From contig JAXGQB010000006.1 of assembly GCA_040766655.1 (NCBI GenBank), positions 248,001 to 312,000 of the forward strand: a stretch of 64,000 bases of DNA, in the 5' to 3' direction. Positions 48,616 through 56,624 of this stretch are shown here, one piece after another (position 1 is the stretch's first letter; the number at the start of each line of letters is the position of its first letter). The stretch comes from JALOOB01 sp040766655. GTDB taxonomy: Bacteria > Chloroflexota > Anaerolineae > CG2-30-64-16. The position numbers and the translations under genes are program-made. The notes under the pieces were generated by a model that made no database searches, was not told the origin of the DNA, and saw only the letters and a program-made list of their open reading frames with translations.

Positions 48616-49677
48616 TCAAGCCTCCTGGAGGTGTGCGACGATCTTCTCGCTCGCGTGACCGTCCCCGAAGAGGGGCGGCGGCGGCTGCGTGGGCCACGGC
48701 CCCGTCGCGGCATGGAGCACGACGTCCGCGTCGCCCCACGCCAGGCGGTTCCACCCCGCCTCGACCGTCTCGATCCACTCCGTCTCCGGCCGGAGCGTGA
48801 CGCAGGGGATGGCGAAGAAGTAGGCTTCCTTCTGCACCCCACCCGAATCGGTCAGGATCAGGCCCGCGCTCTGCTCGAGGGCAAGCATGTCGCCGTAGCC
48901 CACCGGGTCGATGCAGCGCAGGTTCACGATGCGTGCGTGCGGATCGCCCATCTGCGCCAGCCGTGCCCGCGTCCGGGGGTGCAGGGGGAGGACGACCGGC
49001 AGCGGCAGCCGGCCGAGCGCGGCGAGCACCTCGCGCAGGCGGGCGGGCTCGTCGGTGTTGTACGGGCGATGCAGCGTGGCCAACGCGTAGGAACTGGGCG
49101 CCAGGCCCAGGGTCTGCAGTATGGTAGAGCGCTCGCGGGCGGCCGCGGCGAACTGCCGTGCGGCGTCGAACATGACGTCGCCGACGACGTGAACGCCCCG
49201 GTCGATGCCCTCGCGCGCCAGCTGTTCGGCCGCGCTGGGGGTGGGGCAGAAGAGCAGGTCGGAGCAGTGGTCGGTGAGCACGCGGTTGTGCTCCTCCGGC
49301 ATGGCGCGGTTGAAGCTGCGCAGGCCGGCCTCCACGTGCGCCACGCGCAGCCCCAGCTTGGCTGCGGCCAGTGCGCCGGCCAGCGTGGAGTTCGTGTCGC
49401 CGTACACCAGCACCCAATCCGGCTGCTCGGCCAGCAGCACCTCCTCCAGGCGGATCAGCATGTGTCCCGTCTGCCAGCCGTGGCTGCCCGACCCGATGCC
49501 CAGCGAGTGGTCGGGCCGGGGCATGCCGAACTCCTCGAAGAAGAGATCGGACATCTCCCGGTCGTAGTGCTGCCCGGTGTGGACGAGCACCTCGGTGTGG
49601 GCCTGGCGGAGGGCGCGGCTGACGGCCGCAGCCTTGATGAACTGAGGCCTGGCCCCGGCGACGGTCACGACTTTCAT
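48616..49677 (-). CDS. UDP-GlcNAc 2-epimerase-type enzyme, non-hydrolysing (WecB/WbpI-like)
   Basis: ATG 49677 gives 353 aa (the frame continues to 50202 without support). Family motifs: VVTVAGARPQFIKAAAVS, LVHTGQHYDREMSDLFF, VYGDTNSTLAGALAAAK, HVEAGLRSFNRAMPEEHNR, ATLHRPYN and LTDSGGVQKEAYF. WecB makes UDP-ManNAc; WbpI acts on UDP-GlcNAc3NAcA. Next to WbpB, WbpD and WbpE homologues, the WbpI reaction is favoured. It shares its frame with the flippase gene and is separated from it by a TGA. Confidence 0.92.
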   Translation of the reverse strand: MKVVTVAGARPQFIKAAAVSRALRQAHTEVLVHTGQHYDREMSDLFFEEFGMPRPDHSLGIGSGSHGWQTGHMLIRLEEVLLAEQPDWVLVYGDTNSTLAGALAAAKLGLRVAHVEAGLRSFNRAMPEEHNRVLTDHCSDLLFCPTPSAAEQLAREGIDRGVHVVGDVMFDAARQFAAAARERSTILQTLGLAPSSYALATLHRPYNTDEPARLREVLAALGRLPLPVVLPLHPRTRARLAQMGDPHARIVNLRCIDPVGYGDMLALEQSAGLILTDSGGVQKEAYFFAIPCVTLRPETEWIETVEAGWNRLAWGDADVVLHAATGPWPTQPPPPLFGDGHASEKIVAHLQEA

Positions 49678-49718
49678 GGCATCGCTTGCCTGGCCCTGGC
49701 GTTTCGAGCACATCCCGG

Positions 49719-49770
49719 CGTCCTTCGACTGCGTCCCGCCCAGACTGCGGGCGGAACTGCGCTCAGGATG
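49719..49770. repeat. interspersed palindromic repeat
   Basis: CGTCCTTCGACTGCGTCCCG...CTGCGCTCAGGATG with a hairpin core GCCCAGACTGCGGGC-like. It lies between the 2-epimerase and aminotransferase genes and matches the copies at 7728, 9766 and 35644. Confidence 0.7.
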
Positions 49771-49802
49771 CCTCCACTGCTGATCATGCCAGGGAATCCG
49801 GC

Positions 49803-50972
49803 TCAGGCCCCGTAGGCCGAAGCGACAGCCGCGACCACGGCAGCCTGCATCTCCTCCGTCAGCTCGGAGTAGATCGGCAGCGCGAGCGTCTCGTTGGCCG
49901 CAAGCTCCGCATGGGGCAGGGTGCCGGAGCGGTAGCCCAGCGCCGCAAAGCACTCCTGCAGGTGCAGCGGCACGGGATAGTAGATCTCGTGCCCGATCTT
50001 GCGCGCCTTCAGCGCGGCCATGACCGCGGCGCGGCGATCGGTACGGATCACGAACTGGTTGTAGATGTGGCGTCGCGCCGGCAGTTCCGCCGGGAGCACG
50101 ACGCCGCCTTTGCCCGCGGCCGATGGACCGTCGACCACCAGACCGGCCGCGGCGAACAGGTCCCGGTAGCGCGCAGCGTTGCGCTGGCGCCCGGCGGTCC
50201 ACCCGTCCAGGTGGGGCAGCTTGATGCGCAGGATTGCGGCCTGCAGCGCGTCGAGCCGGAAGTTGCCGCCCACCAGCTTGTGGTAGTACTTCGGCTCAGC
50301 ACCGTGATTGCGCAGCAGTCTGGCCACATGCGCCAGGTCCGCGTCGTTGGCGGTGACCATGCCGCCGTCGCCGAACGCGCCCAGGTTCTTGGAGGGAAAG
50401 AAGCTGAAGCAGCCGAAGTGGCCGATCGAGCCCGCGCGGCGACCGCCGTATTCCGCGCCGATGGCCTGGGCCGCGTCCTCGATCACGACCAGGTTGTGCC
50501 GCGCCGCGATCTCCATCATGGGGTCCATGTCGGCCATCTGCCCGTAGAGGTGCACGGGGATGATGGCGCGCGTCTTCGCCGTAACAGCCGCTTCGACGAG
50601 CGCGGGATCGATGTTGTAGCTGAGCGGATCGATGTCGACGAAGACGGGCACGGCGCCGAGCCGGTCGATGCAGCCGGCGGTGGCGAAGAAGCTGTACGGC
50701 GTGGTGATGACCTCGTCGCCCGGCTGGATGCCGCTGGCCATCAGTGCGACGATGAGCGCGTCGGTGCCCGAGGTGACGCCGATGGCGAACTGAGCGGTCG
50801 AGTAGCGCGCGATCTCGCCCTCGAGGGCCTCCACTTCGGGGCCGCCGATGAAGTACTGGGCATCGCAGACGCGGTCCATGGCCGCGCGGATCTCTTCGCG
50901 GATCGGCGCGTACTGCGCCTTCAGGTCCAACAGGGGGATGGGTTGCTCGTACACGTAAGTGCGTCCTTTCAA
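49803..50972 (-). CDS. DegT/DnrJ/EryC1 sugar aminotransferase (WbpE-like)
   Basis: The 389-aa PLP enzyme has PIPLLDLKAQYAPIREEI at the start, SGTDALIVALMASGIQPGDEVITTPYSFFATAG, VIEDAAQAIGAEYGGRRAG and the PLP Lys in FSFFPSKNLGAFGDGGMV. WbpE transfers an amino group from glutamate to C3 of UDP-3-keto-GlcNAcA; the neighbouring oxidoreductase and acetyltransferase supply the steps before and after. The linking of these activities is inferred from the gene order. Confidence 0.93.
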   Translation of the reverse strand: MKGRTYVYEQPIPLLDLKAQYAPIREEIRAAMDRVCDAQYFIGGPEVEALEGEIARYSTAQFAIGVTSGTDALIVALMASGIQPGDEVITTPYSFFATAGCIDRLGAVPVFVDIDPLSYNIDPALVEAAVTAKTRAIIPVHLYGQMADMDPMMEIAARHNLVVIEDAAQAIGAEYGGRRAGSIGHFGCFSFFPSKNLGAFGDGGMVTANDADLAHVARLLRNHGAEPKYYHKLVGGNFRLDALQAAILRIKLPHLDGWTAGRQRNAARYRDLFAAAGLVVDGPSAAGKGGVVLPAELPARRHIYNQFVIRTDRRAAVMAALKARKIGHEIYYPVPLHLQECFAALGYRSGTLPHAELAANETLALPIYSELTEEMQAAVVAAVASAYGA

Positions 50973-51000
50973 CGCGGGAATTAAGGGCCGTTCTTACGGC

Positions 51001-51612
51001 CTATGCGAGTTCCTTATCTTCGGGCCAATCCAGGCAACGGAGAACGCCGGGCTCAACCTCCTGGTAGCGCCAACCGGTCTCGGGGCACACCATGATGCCG
51101 TCCGCGTCCGGGGGCGGCAGGCGGTGGCCGTGGCGGCTCATCCACCCGCGGCGCCGTGCGGGCACGCCGATCATCAGGGCGTAGTCCGGGACGTCCCCGC
51201 GCACCACTGCGCCCGCTCCGATGAACGCGTAGCGGCCGACCGTCGCGCCGCAGACGATCGTGGCATTCGCGCCGATGGTGGCCCCGCGGCGGACCAGCGT
51301 GTGCAGGTACTGGCTGTGGCGGACGATCTGCGAGCGCGGGTTGATCACGTTGGTGAACACGCACGAGGGGCCGCAGAACACGTCGTCCTCCAGCTCGACG
51401 CCCGTGTACACAGAGACGTTGTTCTGGATCTTGACGTTGTTGCCGATCGCCACGTCGCTGGCCACGAAGACGTTCTGGCCCAGGTTGCACCCGCGGCCGA
51501 GCCGCGCGTTCTTCATGACGTGGCAGAAGTGCCAGATCTTCGTCCCCTCCCCGATCTCACACGGTTCGTCGACGTATGCGCTGGGATGAACGAAGACGTT
51601 CGGGTTGGTCAT
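51001..51612 (-). CDS. left-handed beta-helix N-acetyltransferase (WbpD-like)
   Basis: The 203-aa protein starts VFVHPSAYVDEPCEIGEGTKIWHFCHVMKNARLGRGCNLGQNVFV, which is very close to WbpD, the acetyl-CoA-dependent acetyltransferase that modifies the C3 amino group of UDP-GlcNAc3NA. Hexapeptide repeats (I/V-G-x-x-x) run through most of the chain. The C-terminal extension (GIMVCPETGWRYQEVEPGVLRC) has two Cys and may form a small lid. It lies between the aminotransferase and the dehydrogenase genes. Confidence 0.92.
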   Translation of the reverse strand: MTNPNVFVHPSAYVDEPCEIGEGTKIWHFCHVMKNARLGRGCNLGQNVFVASDVAIGNNVKIQNNVSVYTGVELEDDVFCGPSCVFTNVINPRSQIVRHSQYLHTLVRRGATIGANATIVCGATVGRYAFIGAGAVVRGDVPDYALMIGVPARRRGWMSRHGHRLPPPDADGIMVCPETGWRYQEVEPGVLRCLDWPEDKELA

Positions 51613-51652
51613 ACGATCCTCTTCTTCTCCGGGTTGAAGGTTGGAAAACGGT

Positions 51653-51684
51653 AATCTTCAATCTTCCATCTTCAATCTTCAATC
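51653..51684. repeat. short tandem repeat AATCTTC
   Basis: Four 7-8 bp units (AATCTTCAATCTTCCATCTT then CAATCTTCAATC) between the acetyltransferase and dehydrogenase genes, partly within the 3' end of the latter. Confidence 0.6.
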
Positions 51685-52671
51685 GTGCACCGTCACCGGT
51701 TCGCCGTTCAGCATGAGCGACCGCTGTGCGGCGCCGAGCACCTGCAACACCCGGAGGCCGCTGCGGCCATCGGTGAGGGGCGGCGTGCGCGTGGCGACGG
51801 CCTGCAGGAACGCCTGGCATTCCAGGCGAAGCGGTTCATCCCTGGCGAACTCGACGACCTCGCCTTCCCCCTTGACGGGGACGGGCTGTCCCTTCTCGAC
51901 ATCGACGCGCTGATCGTAGAGCACAAGCTGCTTGGCCACGTCGTCGAAGCTGGCCATCTTGCGCGAGCCGACGACGACCAGGCGCTGCTCCTTGAACGGA
52001 TGCAGCCACGACACATGGATGTGGGCGCGCACGCCGTTGTCGAAGAGCAGGTTGGTCACGGTGACGTCCGCGATGTTCGGCTGGATGTACGCGCCGCCCG
52101 TGGCGACGACCTGCAGCGGCATGGCGCCCATCAGCCGCAGGATAATGGCGACGTCGTGGGGCGCGAAGCTCCACAGGATGTTCTCCTCGCGGCGCACCTT
52201 GCCCAGGCTGAGCCGGTTCGAGTAGATGTACCGGACCTTGCCCAGCGCGCCGGACGACACCAACTCGCGGAGGCGCAGGATGCCGGGGTGATACTCCAGG
52301 ACGTGGCCCACCATGAGGATGCGGCCGCCTGCGTCCGCGAGCCGGACCAGTTCCGCGCCTTCCTCCGGGCGCAGCGCGAGGGGCTTCTCGACGAAGACAT
52401 CCTTGCCCGCCAGCAGCGCACGGCGCACCAGGTCGTAGTGCGTCTCCGCGGGCGTGCTGACCACCACTGCGGGGGCCGTCCCGTTCAGTGCAACGGAGGG
52501 GTCGTCGACCACGGGCACGGACGGCGCGATGCCCCCTGCGGCCTCACGGCCGGCCTCCGTCACGTCGGCCACGGTGGCGAGGCTGCCGAGCTGGTGGAAG
52601 TTGCGCACCAGGTTCCTGCCCCAGTAGCCGCAGCCGATGACCGCGACCTGGGGCGCCCTGCTATCGTTCAT
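51679..52671 (-). CDS. Gfo/Idh/MocA-family oxidoreductase (WbpB-like)
   Basis: The 330-aa protein has an N-terminal Rossmann domain (VAVIGCGYWGRNLVRNFHQLG) and the family's EKPLAL motif (VFVEKPLALRPEEG), followed by a MocA C-domain with VLEYHPGILRLRELVSSGALGKVRYIYSNRLSLGKVRREENILWSFAPHD, closely like WbpB. WbpB oxidises C3 of UDP-GlcNAcA with NAD+. The UDP-GlcNAc 6-dehydrogenase (WbpA) that makes its substrate is not in the window. It overlaps the uridine kinase gene by a few bases. Confidence 0.92.
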   Translation of the reverse strand: MNDSRAPQVAVIGCGYWGRNLVRNFHQLGSLATVADVTEAGREAAGGIAPSVPVVDDPSVALNGTAPAVVVSTPAETHYDLVRRALLAGKDVFVEKPLALRPEEGAELVRLADAGGRILMVGHVLEYHPGILRLRELVSSGALGKVRYIYSNRLSLGKVRREENILWSFAPHDVAIILRLMGAMPLQVVATGGAYIQPNIADVTVTNLLFDNGVRAHIHVSWLHPFKEQRLVVVGSRKMASFDDVAKQLVLYDQRVDVEKGQPVPVKGEGEVVEFARDEPLRLECQAFLQAVATRTPPLTDGRSGLRVLQVLGAAQRSLMLNGEPVTVHD

Positions 52672-53312
52672 CCTGCCTCTCCCTGTGTCGAAGGCCGGTC
52701 GTCGATCAGGGACCGCAGCCGCGTGGCCACCATGTCGATCGCGACTTCGTTGAACCCGCCTTCGGGAATGATCACATCCGCATAGCGCTTGCTGGGTTCG
52801 ACGAACTCCAGGTGCATCGGCCGCACGGTCGAGAGATACTGCTGCATGACGGACTGGATGGAGCGACCCCGCTCGCCGATGTCGCGCTCCAGGCGGCGCA
52901 GCAGGCGCAGATCGGCATCCGTGTCGACGTAGATCTTTACGTCCATGAGCTCCCGCAGCCGCTTGTCCGCGAAGATGAGGATGCCCTCGACCAGGATGAC
53001 CGGTTGGGGCGCGACGCGGAGCGTCTCCACACGGCGGCTGTGCGTCTTGAAGTCGTAGACCGGAATCTCGACCGCGCGGCCCGCCTGCAACTCCACGAGG
53101 TGCTGTATCAGGAGGTCGTTATCGAGGGAGTCGGGATGGTCGAAATTGAGCTTCGCCCGCTCCTCCGGCGGCAGGTGCGCGGCGTCAATGTAGTAGGCGT
53201 CGTGCGGCATATAGGCGACGCGATGCACGCCGACGCGTTCGAGGATCTTGCGTGCTACGGTCGTCTTGCCGGACCCCGTCCCGCCACATACCCCCAGAGT
53301 GATCGGCTTCAT
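52668..53312 (-). CDS. udk: uridine kinase
   Basis: The start is ATG 53312 (GAGG upstream), giving about 214 aa; GTG two codons before is possible. The P-loop is GVCGGTGSGKTTVARKI, followed by AYMPHDAYYID, NFDHPDSLDNDLL (uridine site) and YDFKTHSR. It phosphorylates uridine and cytidine. The overlap with the WbpB-like gene (ATGA-type) suggests a joint transcript, which would link pyrimidine salvage to UDP-sugar supply. Confidence 0.94.
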   Translation of the reverse strand: MKPITLGVCGGTGSGKTTVARKILERVGVHRVAYMPHDAYYIDAAHLPPEERAKLNFDHPDSLDNDLLIQHLVELQAGRAVEIPVYDFKTHSRRVETLRVAPQPVILVEGILIFADKRLRELMDVKIYVDTDADLRLLRRLERDIGERGRSIQSVMQQYLSTVRPMHLEFVEPSKRYADVIIPEGGFNEVAIDMVATRLRSLIDDRPSTQGEAG

Positions 53313-53349
53313 AGGCACCTCGCAGATCTCCTATGCCACGAACCGTGGC

Positions 53350-54192
53350 TCACGTTGCGCCGAGCGACGCGGCCGAGAGCGCGGCCGCAACGGCAGAGAC
53401 GAGCACGGCTGCGGCCAGCAGCAGCACTGCCCAGCGTGCGACGCGCAGCGGACGCCAACCCGACGTCGCATGGAAGTAGGCCGCTCCGAACGCCCACGCG
53501 GCCGCCAGCCAGAGCTCGCCGGGCACTGCGCGCCAGGGTGTGGCATACGACAGGATGCTCCACGCGCCGCCGAGCAGCCACGCGGCCGTGAGTAGCGGAT
53601 ATCCGGCCAGGGCCACGGCACGACCGGGATCGCCTGCCCGGCCCGTCATCCCGTGCAGGCGCGGCGGCAAGGCCGGATCGAGCAGTTCCGCGGGTGTGGC
53701 GAACGCGCCGCGCAGCGTCCAGGCGAACGTCCCTGCCAGGGCCGGAATCCATGCGCCCAGCCCCAGCCCCGCCAACACGTTCCGCGCCGCAAAGAGCGCG
53801 GACGCTGCCTGCGGTACGGCCGCGGGGACCTGATCTGCCAGCCACCCTGCGCCCACCAGGAGCAGGCCGCTCATCGCCAGGCTGAGGCAGCACGCGGGCA
53901 GCGTTGCGGCGTACGCCTCAGTCCGCCGGCGCAGCTGCCAGATCTCGCCCATCAGCCCGCCGAGCGCCAGCAGCGCCAGCGCATCCGCGGCCGCGACGCC
54001 CGGCCATGTCCCGTATGCCGCGGCCCTCACGACGAGCCCGGCCGCACTTCCCGCGGTTGCGACGCCGATAGCGCCTGCGATGGCGGCCGTGGGCAGGCGT
54101 CGTCCGCGGCGCATCAGGATGAGCCCCAGCGCGCCTGCGGCGAGCAACACGATCGATGAGATGAGCCAGAGCAGTACGCTAGCCAAGCTCAC
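53350..54192 (-). CDS. CcsA/ResC-like cytochrome c assembly protein, divergent
   Basis: A 280-aa protein with about eight helices. Near the C-terminus AWLLGGAWSILSYATPWRAVPGELWLAAAWAFGAAYFHATSGWRPLRVA lines up with the tryptophan-rich haem segment of CcsA (usual core WGSYWSWDPKE), but the core is changed to YATPWRAVPGE. The partner ResB-like gene overlaps by 14 bases upstream. System II (CcsA/ResB) carries haem across the membrane and attaches it to apocytochrome c. The lost motif residues leave its haem handling open. Start GTG 54192. Confidence 0.75.
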   Translation of the reverse strand: MSLASVLLWLISSIVLLAAGALGLILMRRGRRLPTAAIAGAIGVATAGSAAGLVVRAAAYGTWPGVAAADALALLALGGLMGEIWQLRRRTEAYAATLPACCLSLAMSGLLLVGAGWLADQVPAAVPQAASALFAARNVLAGLGLGAWIPALAGTFAWTLRGAFATPAELLDPALPPRLHGMTGRAGDPGRAVALAGYPLLTAAWLLGGAWSILSYATPWRAVPGELWLAAAWAFGAAYFHATSGWRPLRVARWAVLLLAAAVLVSAVAAALSAASLGAT

Positions 54193-55633
54193 CTCCGGGC
54201 CGGCCGGCTTCGGGCAGTTCCGCCGTGGGTAGCTCCGGCTCAGGCGCCCCTACGGCCAGCCGGGCGATCCAGCGCGCGACGTCACCCTGGCCTCCAGCGG
54301 TCGCCGCAGCGCGCACCGCGACCAGGGCGCCGCTCCCCTCCTCGATGGCGTTGATCCAGACCCGCGATGGACCCCACCAGGCCGAGAGCGCCACGCCTGC
54401 GAGCAGGAGCACCGCGCCGGCCAGGAGCAGCGGCAGCCCGGGCATCCCGGCCAAGTCTACCACGACGAAGCGATCGCGCTGCAATGACAGGGTGATGCCC
54501 TCCCACTCGATCGTCGCTTCTTCCTCGACCAGGCGATTCAGCTGCGCAGCCGCGTCCTCGCCATGGTAGCCTTCGATGAGAAATACGGGGGCCGTGACGT
54601 CCTGTTCGGGCAGGCTTTCATAGCTGACGACGCGAAACGCCATGTTCTGCGACGGAATGGCAAACCCCTGCTCGCTCTCGTCCTGTCCGAATCGCAGGTG
54701 CAAGGAGGTGGCCGTCTCGCCGCCGGCCTGGAGCGATTGCAGGGGGAGTTCCTCGCCGCCTGCCCGCGCGCGAACGCTCAGCGCGGGGCCGCTGGATCGC
54801 TGTGCGACCCAGACGCTGCCCCAGCGGGCCGGCCAGGCAGTATCGATGGCGACGATCCGTTCGCTGCCGGCGTGGGTGAGCTGAAGGAAGGAAGGGCCGC
54901 TTTCGCCCGAGCCCGCGGAATTGATGAGGCTGAGGCTCAGGCCGCGGGCCTGCGCGGGCTGCACGGTGCTGCCCGGCGTGAGGGCCATGTCCACCGCGCG
55001 CCACCCGCCGACCGAGTTCCACAGCAGCCCCCCTGTCATGAGAAGGACGCCCAGGGCCGCCAGAAGCGGGCCGGCATCGGACGCGGTGCGCCTGCGCCCG
55101 AACGCATCCACGCGTTTCGGCGCCGCAGCCGTCTCGGTCTCCTGCACGGTTGCTGCCATGCGCTCTGCCGCCATGATCGGGGCGACGCGGTCCCGGATCT
55201 CCCCAAGCGAGTCAGGAAGCTGGACCAGCTCAAAGGGCAGTCCCTGCGGCGCCAGGGGCGCGTCCACCCGGCGCGTCCGTTGGAGGTGGCGGACCTGGCC
55301 CGCGATGCGCAGTGCAAGATGAAAGGCCATTGCGGCCAGCAGCAACGTCATCCATGGCGAGCCAAGGACGTTCAACAGGCCGCTGCTGCCGAGCAGCGCG
55401 CCGGTTCGGCCGTAGAGCGCGGCCGTGGTTGCCAGCCATTGGGCGGTTGCAGTCAGGTCGAGGCCAACGGGCAGTTGTGGGATGAGCGCGGCGACCGCGA
55501 ACGTGCCTGCGAGGAGTGTCGCCAGCACAATCGTCGCTATGGGAGAACTGACAGCCCGCCAGAGATCGTCCAGCGGGCGATGGCCGGGGCGCCCCCCGGC
55601 GTCAGGAGAGGTTGAAGGAGCGTTCAAGGCCAT
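54179..55633 (-). CDS. ResB/Ccs1-like cytochrome c biogenesis protein
   Basis: The 484-aa protein has three N-terminal helices (about residues 30-50, 90-110 and 178-200), a large extracytoplasmic beta-rich domain (200-400) and a final helix (about 410-430) followed by a cytoplasmic tail, the ResB/Ccs1 layout. The opening DDLWRAVSSPIATIVLATLLAGTFAVAALIPQ is typical. ResB binds the apocytochrome and works with CcsA, whose gene overlaps it downstream. Confidence 0.82.
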   Translation of the reverse strand: MALNAPSTSPDAGGRPGHRPLDDLWRAVSSPIATIVLATLLAGTFAVAALIPQLPVGLDLTATAQWLATTAALYGRTGALLGSSGLLNVLGSPWMTLLLAAMAFHLALRIAGQVRHLQRTRRVDAPLAPQGLPFELVQLPDSLGEIRDRVAPIMAAERMAATVQETETAAAPKRVDAFGRRRTASDAGPLLAALGVLLMTGGLLWNSVGGWRAVDMALTPGSTVQPAQARGLSLSLINSAGSGESGPSFLQLTHAGSERIVAIDTAWPARWGSVWVAQRSSGPALSVRARAGGEELPLQSLQAGGETATSLHLRFGQDESEQGFAIPSQNMAFRVVSYESLPEQDVTAPVFLIEGYHGEDAAAQLNRLVEEEATIEWEGITLSLQRDRFVVVDLAGMPGLPLLLAGAVLLLAGVALSAWWGPSRVWINAIEEGSGALVAVRAAATAGGQGDVARWIARLAVGAPEPELPTAELPEAGRPGGELG

Positions 55634-55696
55634 TGTCCGTAGGCCGCACCAGCAGGAGTGACCCTCAGGCGGGCCGTCAGTGCCTCATAAAAGACA

Positions 55697-55723
55697 GGCC
55701 CCAACCGGTAAGTGGTCGGGGCC
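55697..55723 (-). terminator. intrinsic terminator after tRNA-Thr
   Basis: On the minus strand GGCCCCGACC pairs with GGTTGGGGCC (one wobble or mismatch) and is followed by TGTCTTTTATG. It lies 11 bases beyond the tRNA. Confidence 0.75.
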
Positions 55724-55733
55724 AAGACTGAGG

Positions 55734-55806
55734 AGCCACCCGACGGAATCGAACCGTCAACCTAGCGCTTACGAAGCGCTCGCTCTGCCTATTGAGCTAG
55801 GGTGGC
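55734..55806 (-). tRNA. tRNA-Thr(CGU)
   Basis: A 73-nt cloverleaf: acceptor GCCACCC/GGGTGGC with discriminator U, D-arm AGCTC...GAGC, anticodon stem AGCGC/GCGCT around TTCGTAA (anticodon CGU), T-arm GACGG/CCGTC. CC but not CCA is encoded. Confidence 0.96.
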
Positions 55807-55845
55807 GCTCGGCCGGATGGGTTGCACCGGCCAAGAGACTCGTTG

Positions 55846-55874
55846 ATTATACGCGCAAGTCACCGGGGCCGCAA
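55846..55874 (-). promoter_or_regulatory. promoter of tRNA-Thr
   Basis: On the minus strand TTGCGG (55874-55869) and a consensus TATAAT (55851-55846) lie 17 bp apart, just after the end of the EF-P gene. Confidence 0.7.
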
Positions 55875-55896
55875 ATCCTGGCCGCCGGGCAGTTCG

Positions 55897-56454
55897 CTAC
55901 ACGCGGGTCAGGTAATCGCCGGTCCGGGTGTCGATGCGAATCTTGTCGCCGACGTTGACGAAGAGAGGCACCTGCACTACGTAACCCGTGCTCACCCTCG
56001 CTGGCTTGGTGGCGTTGGTGGCGGTGTCACCAGCAAAGCCAGGATCGGTTTCCAGGACTTCGAGATCGACCGTGGTGGGCAGCGCCACGCTGAGCGATTC
56101 GCCGTCATAGCTTTCCAGTTCCAGCAGCATGCTGTCCGCCAGGAAGTTGACGGCATCCCCGAGCATCACGCCCGAGAGCACCGGCTGCTCGAAGGTCTCG
56201 GTGTTCATGAACGTGTACAGGTCGCCGTCGTGGAACAGGTACTGCACCTGTGCGTGATCGAGACGCACGTCCTGCACGCGGCTGCCCGAAGGGTAGGTCT
56301 TTTCCATGGTGCCGCCCGACCGAACGTTGCGCACCTTCACGCGAATGGTCGCGTTGCCCCGGCCTGACTTGATGTGTTGATAGTCGAGCACGCGCCAAAG
56401 CTCGTTATCCTCTGTGAATGTCGTTCCCTTGCGGAGTTCCTGAACACCGATCAT
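55897..56454 (-). CDS. efp: elongation factor P with Arg at the tip
   Basis: The 185-aa protein has the three-domain EF-P structure: VQELRKGTTFTEDNELWRVLDYQHIKSGRGNATIRVKVRNVRSGGTMEKT, then RVQDVRLDHAQVQYLFHDGDLYTFMNTETFEQ and the C-terminal GDKIRIDTRTGDYLTRV. EF-P relieves ribosome stalling at proline stretches. The tip residue that is modified in other bacteria (Lys34 in E. coli) is Arg32 here (KSGRGNA). Arg32 is rhamnosylated by EarP in Pseudomonas, but the neighbouring sequence differs and no earP is near. Confidence 0.97.
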   Translation of the reverse strand: MIGVQELRKGTTFTEDNELWRVLDYQHIKSGRGNATIRVKVRNVRSGGTMEKTYPSGSRVQDVRLDHAQVQYLFHDGDLYTFMNTETFEQPVLSGVMLGDAVNFLADSMLLELESYDGESLSVALPTTVDLEVLETDPGFAGDTATNATKPARVSTGYVVQVPLFVNVGDKIRIDTRTGDYLTRV

Positions 56455-56624
56455 GCGAAACTGCTCCTATTGAACATCTGACGCCACTCAGTGGGCGGCA
56501 AAACCTCCGAGGAGCGTCTTGCCTCGGAGGTTGCGAAGGATTATGATACTCAGCCAGAGTGTCTTTGTCAAGAAATCGTCCTTTTTTTGCGGAGAGATAC
56601 CTGGTCGGAGAGGGGAAAGGCAAG

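Noticed and set aside
47740..49815. Plus-strand open frame of 691 codons across the flippase and 2-epimerase genes
   Set aside because: It is opposite two recognisable genes and spans their border, with no domain of its own.
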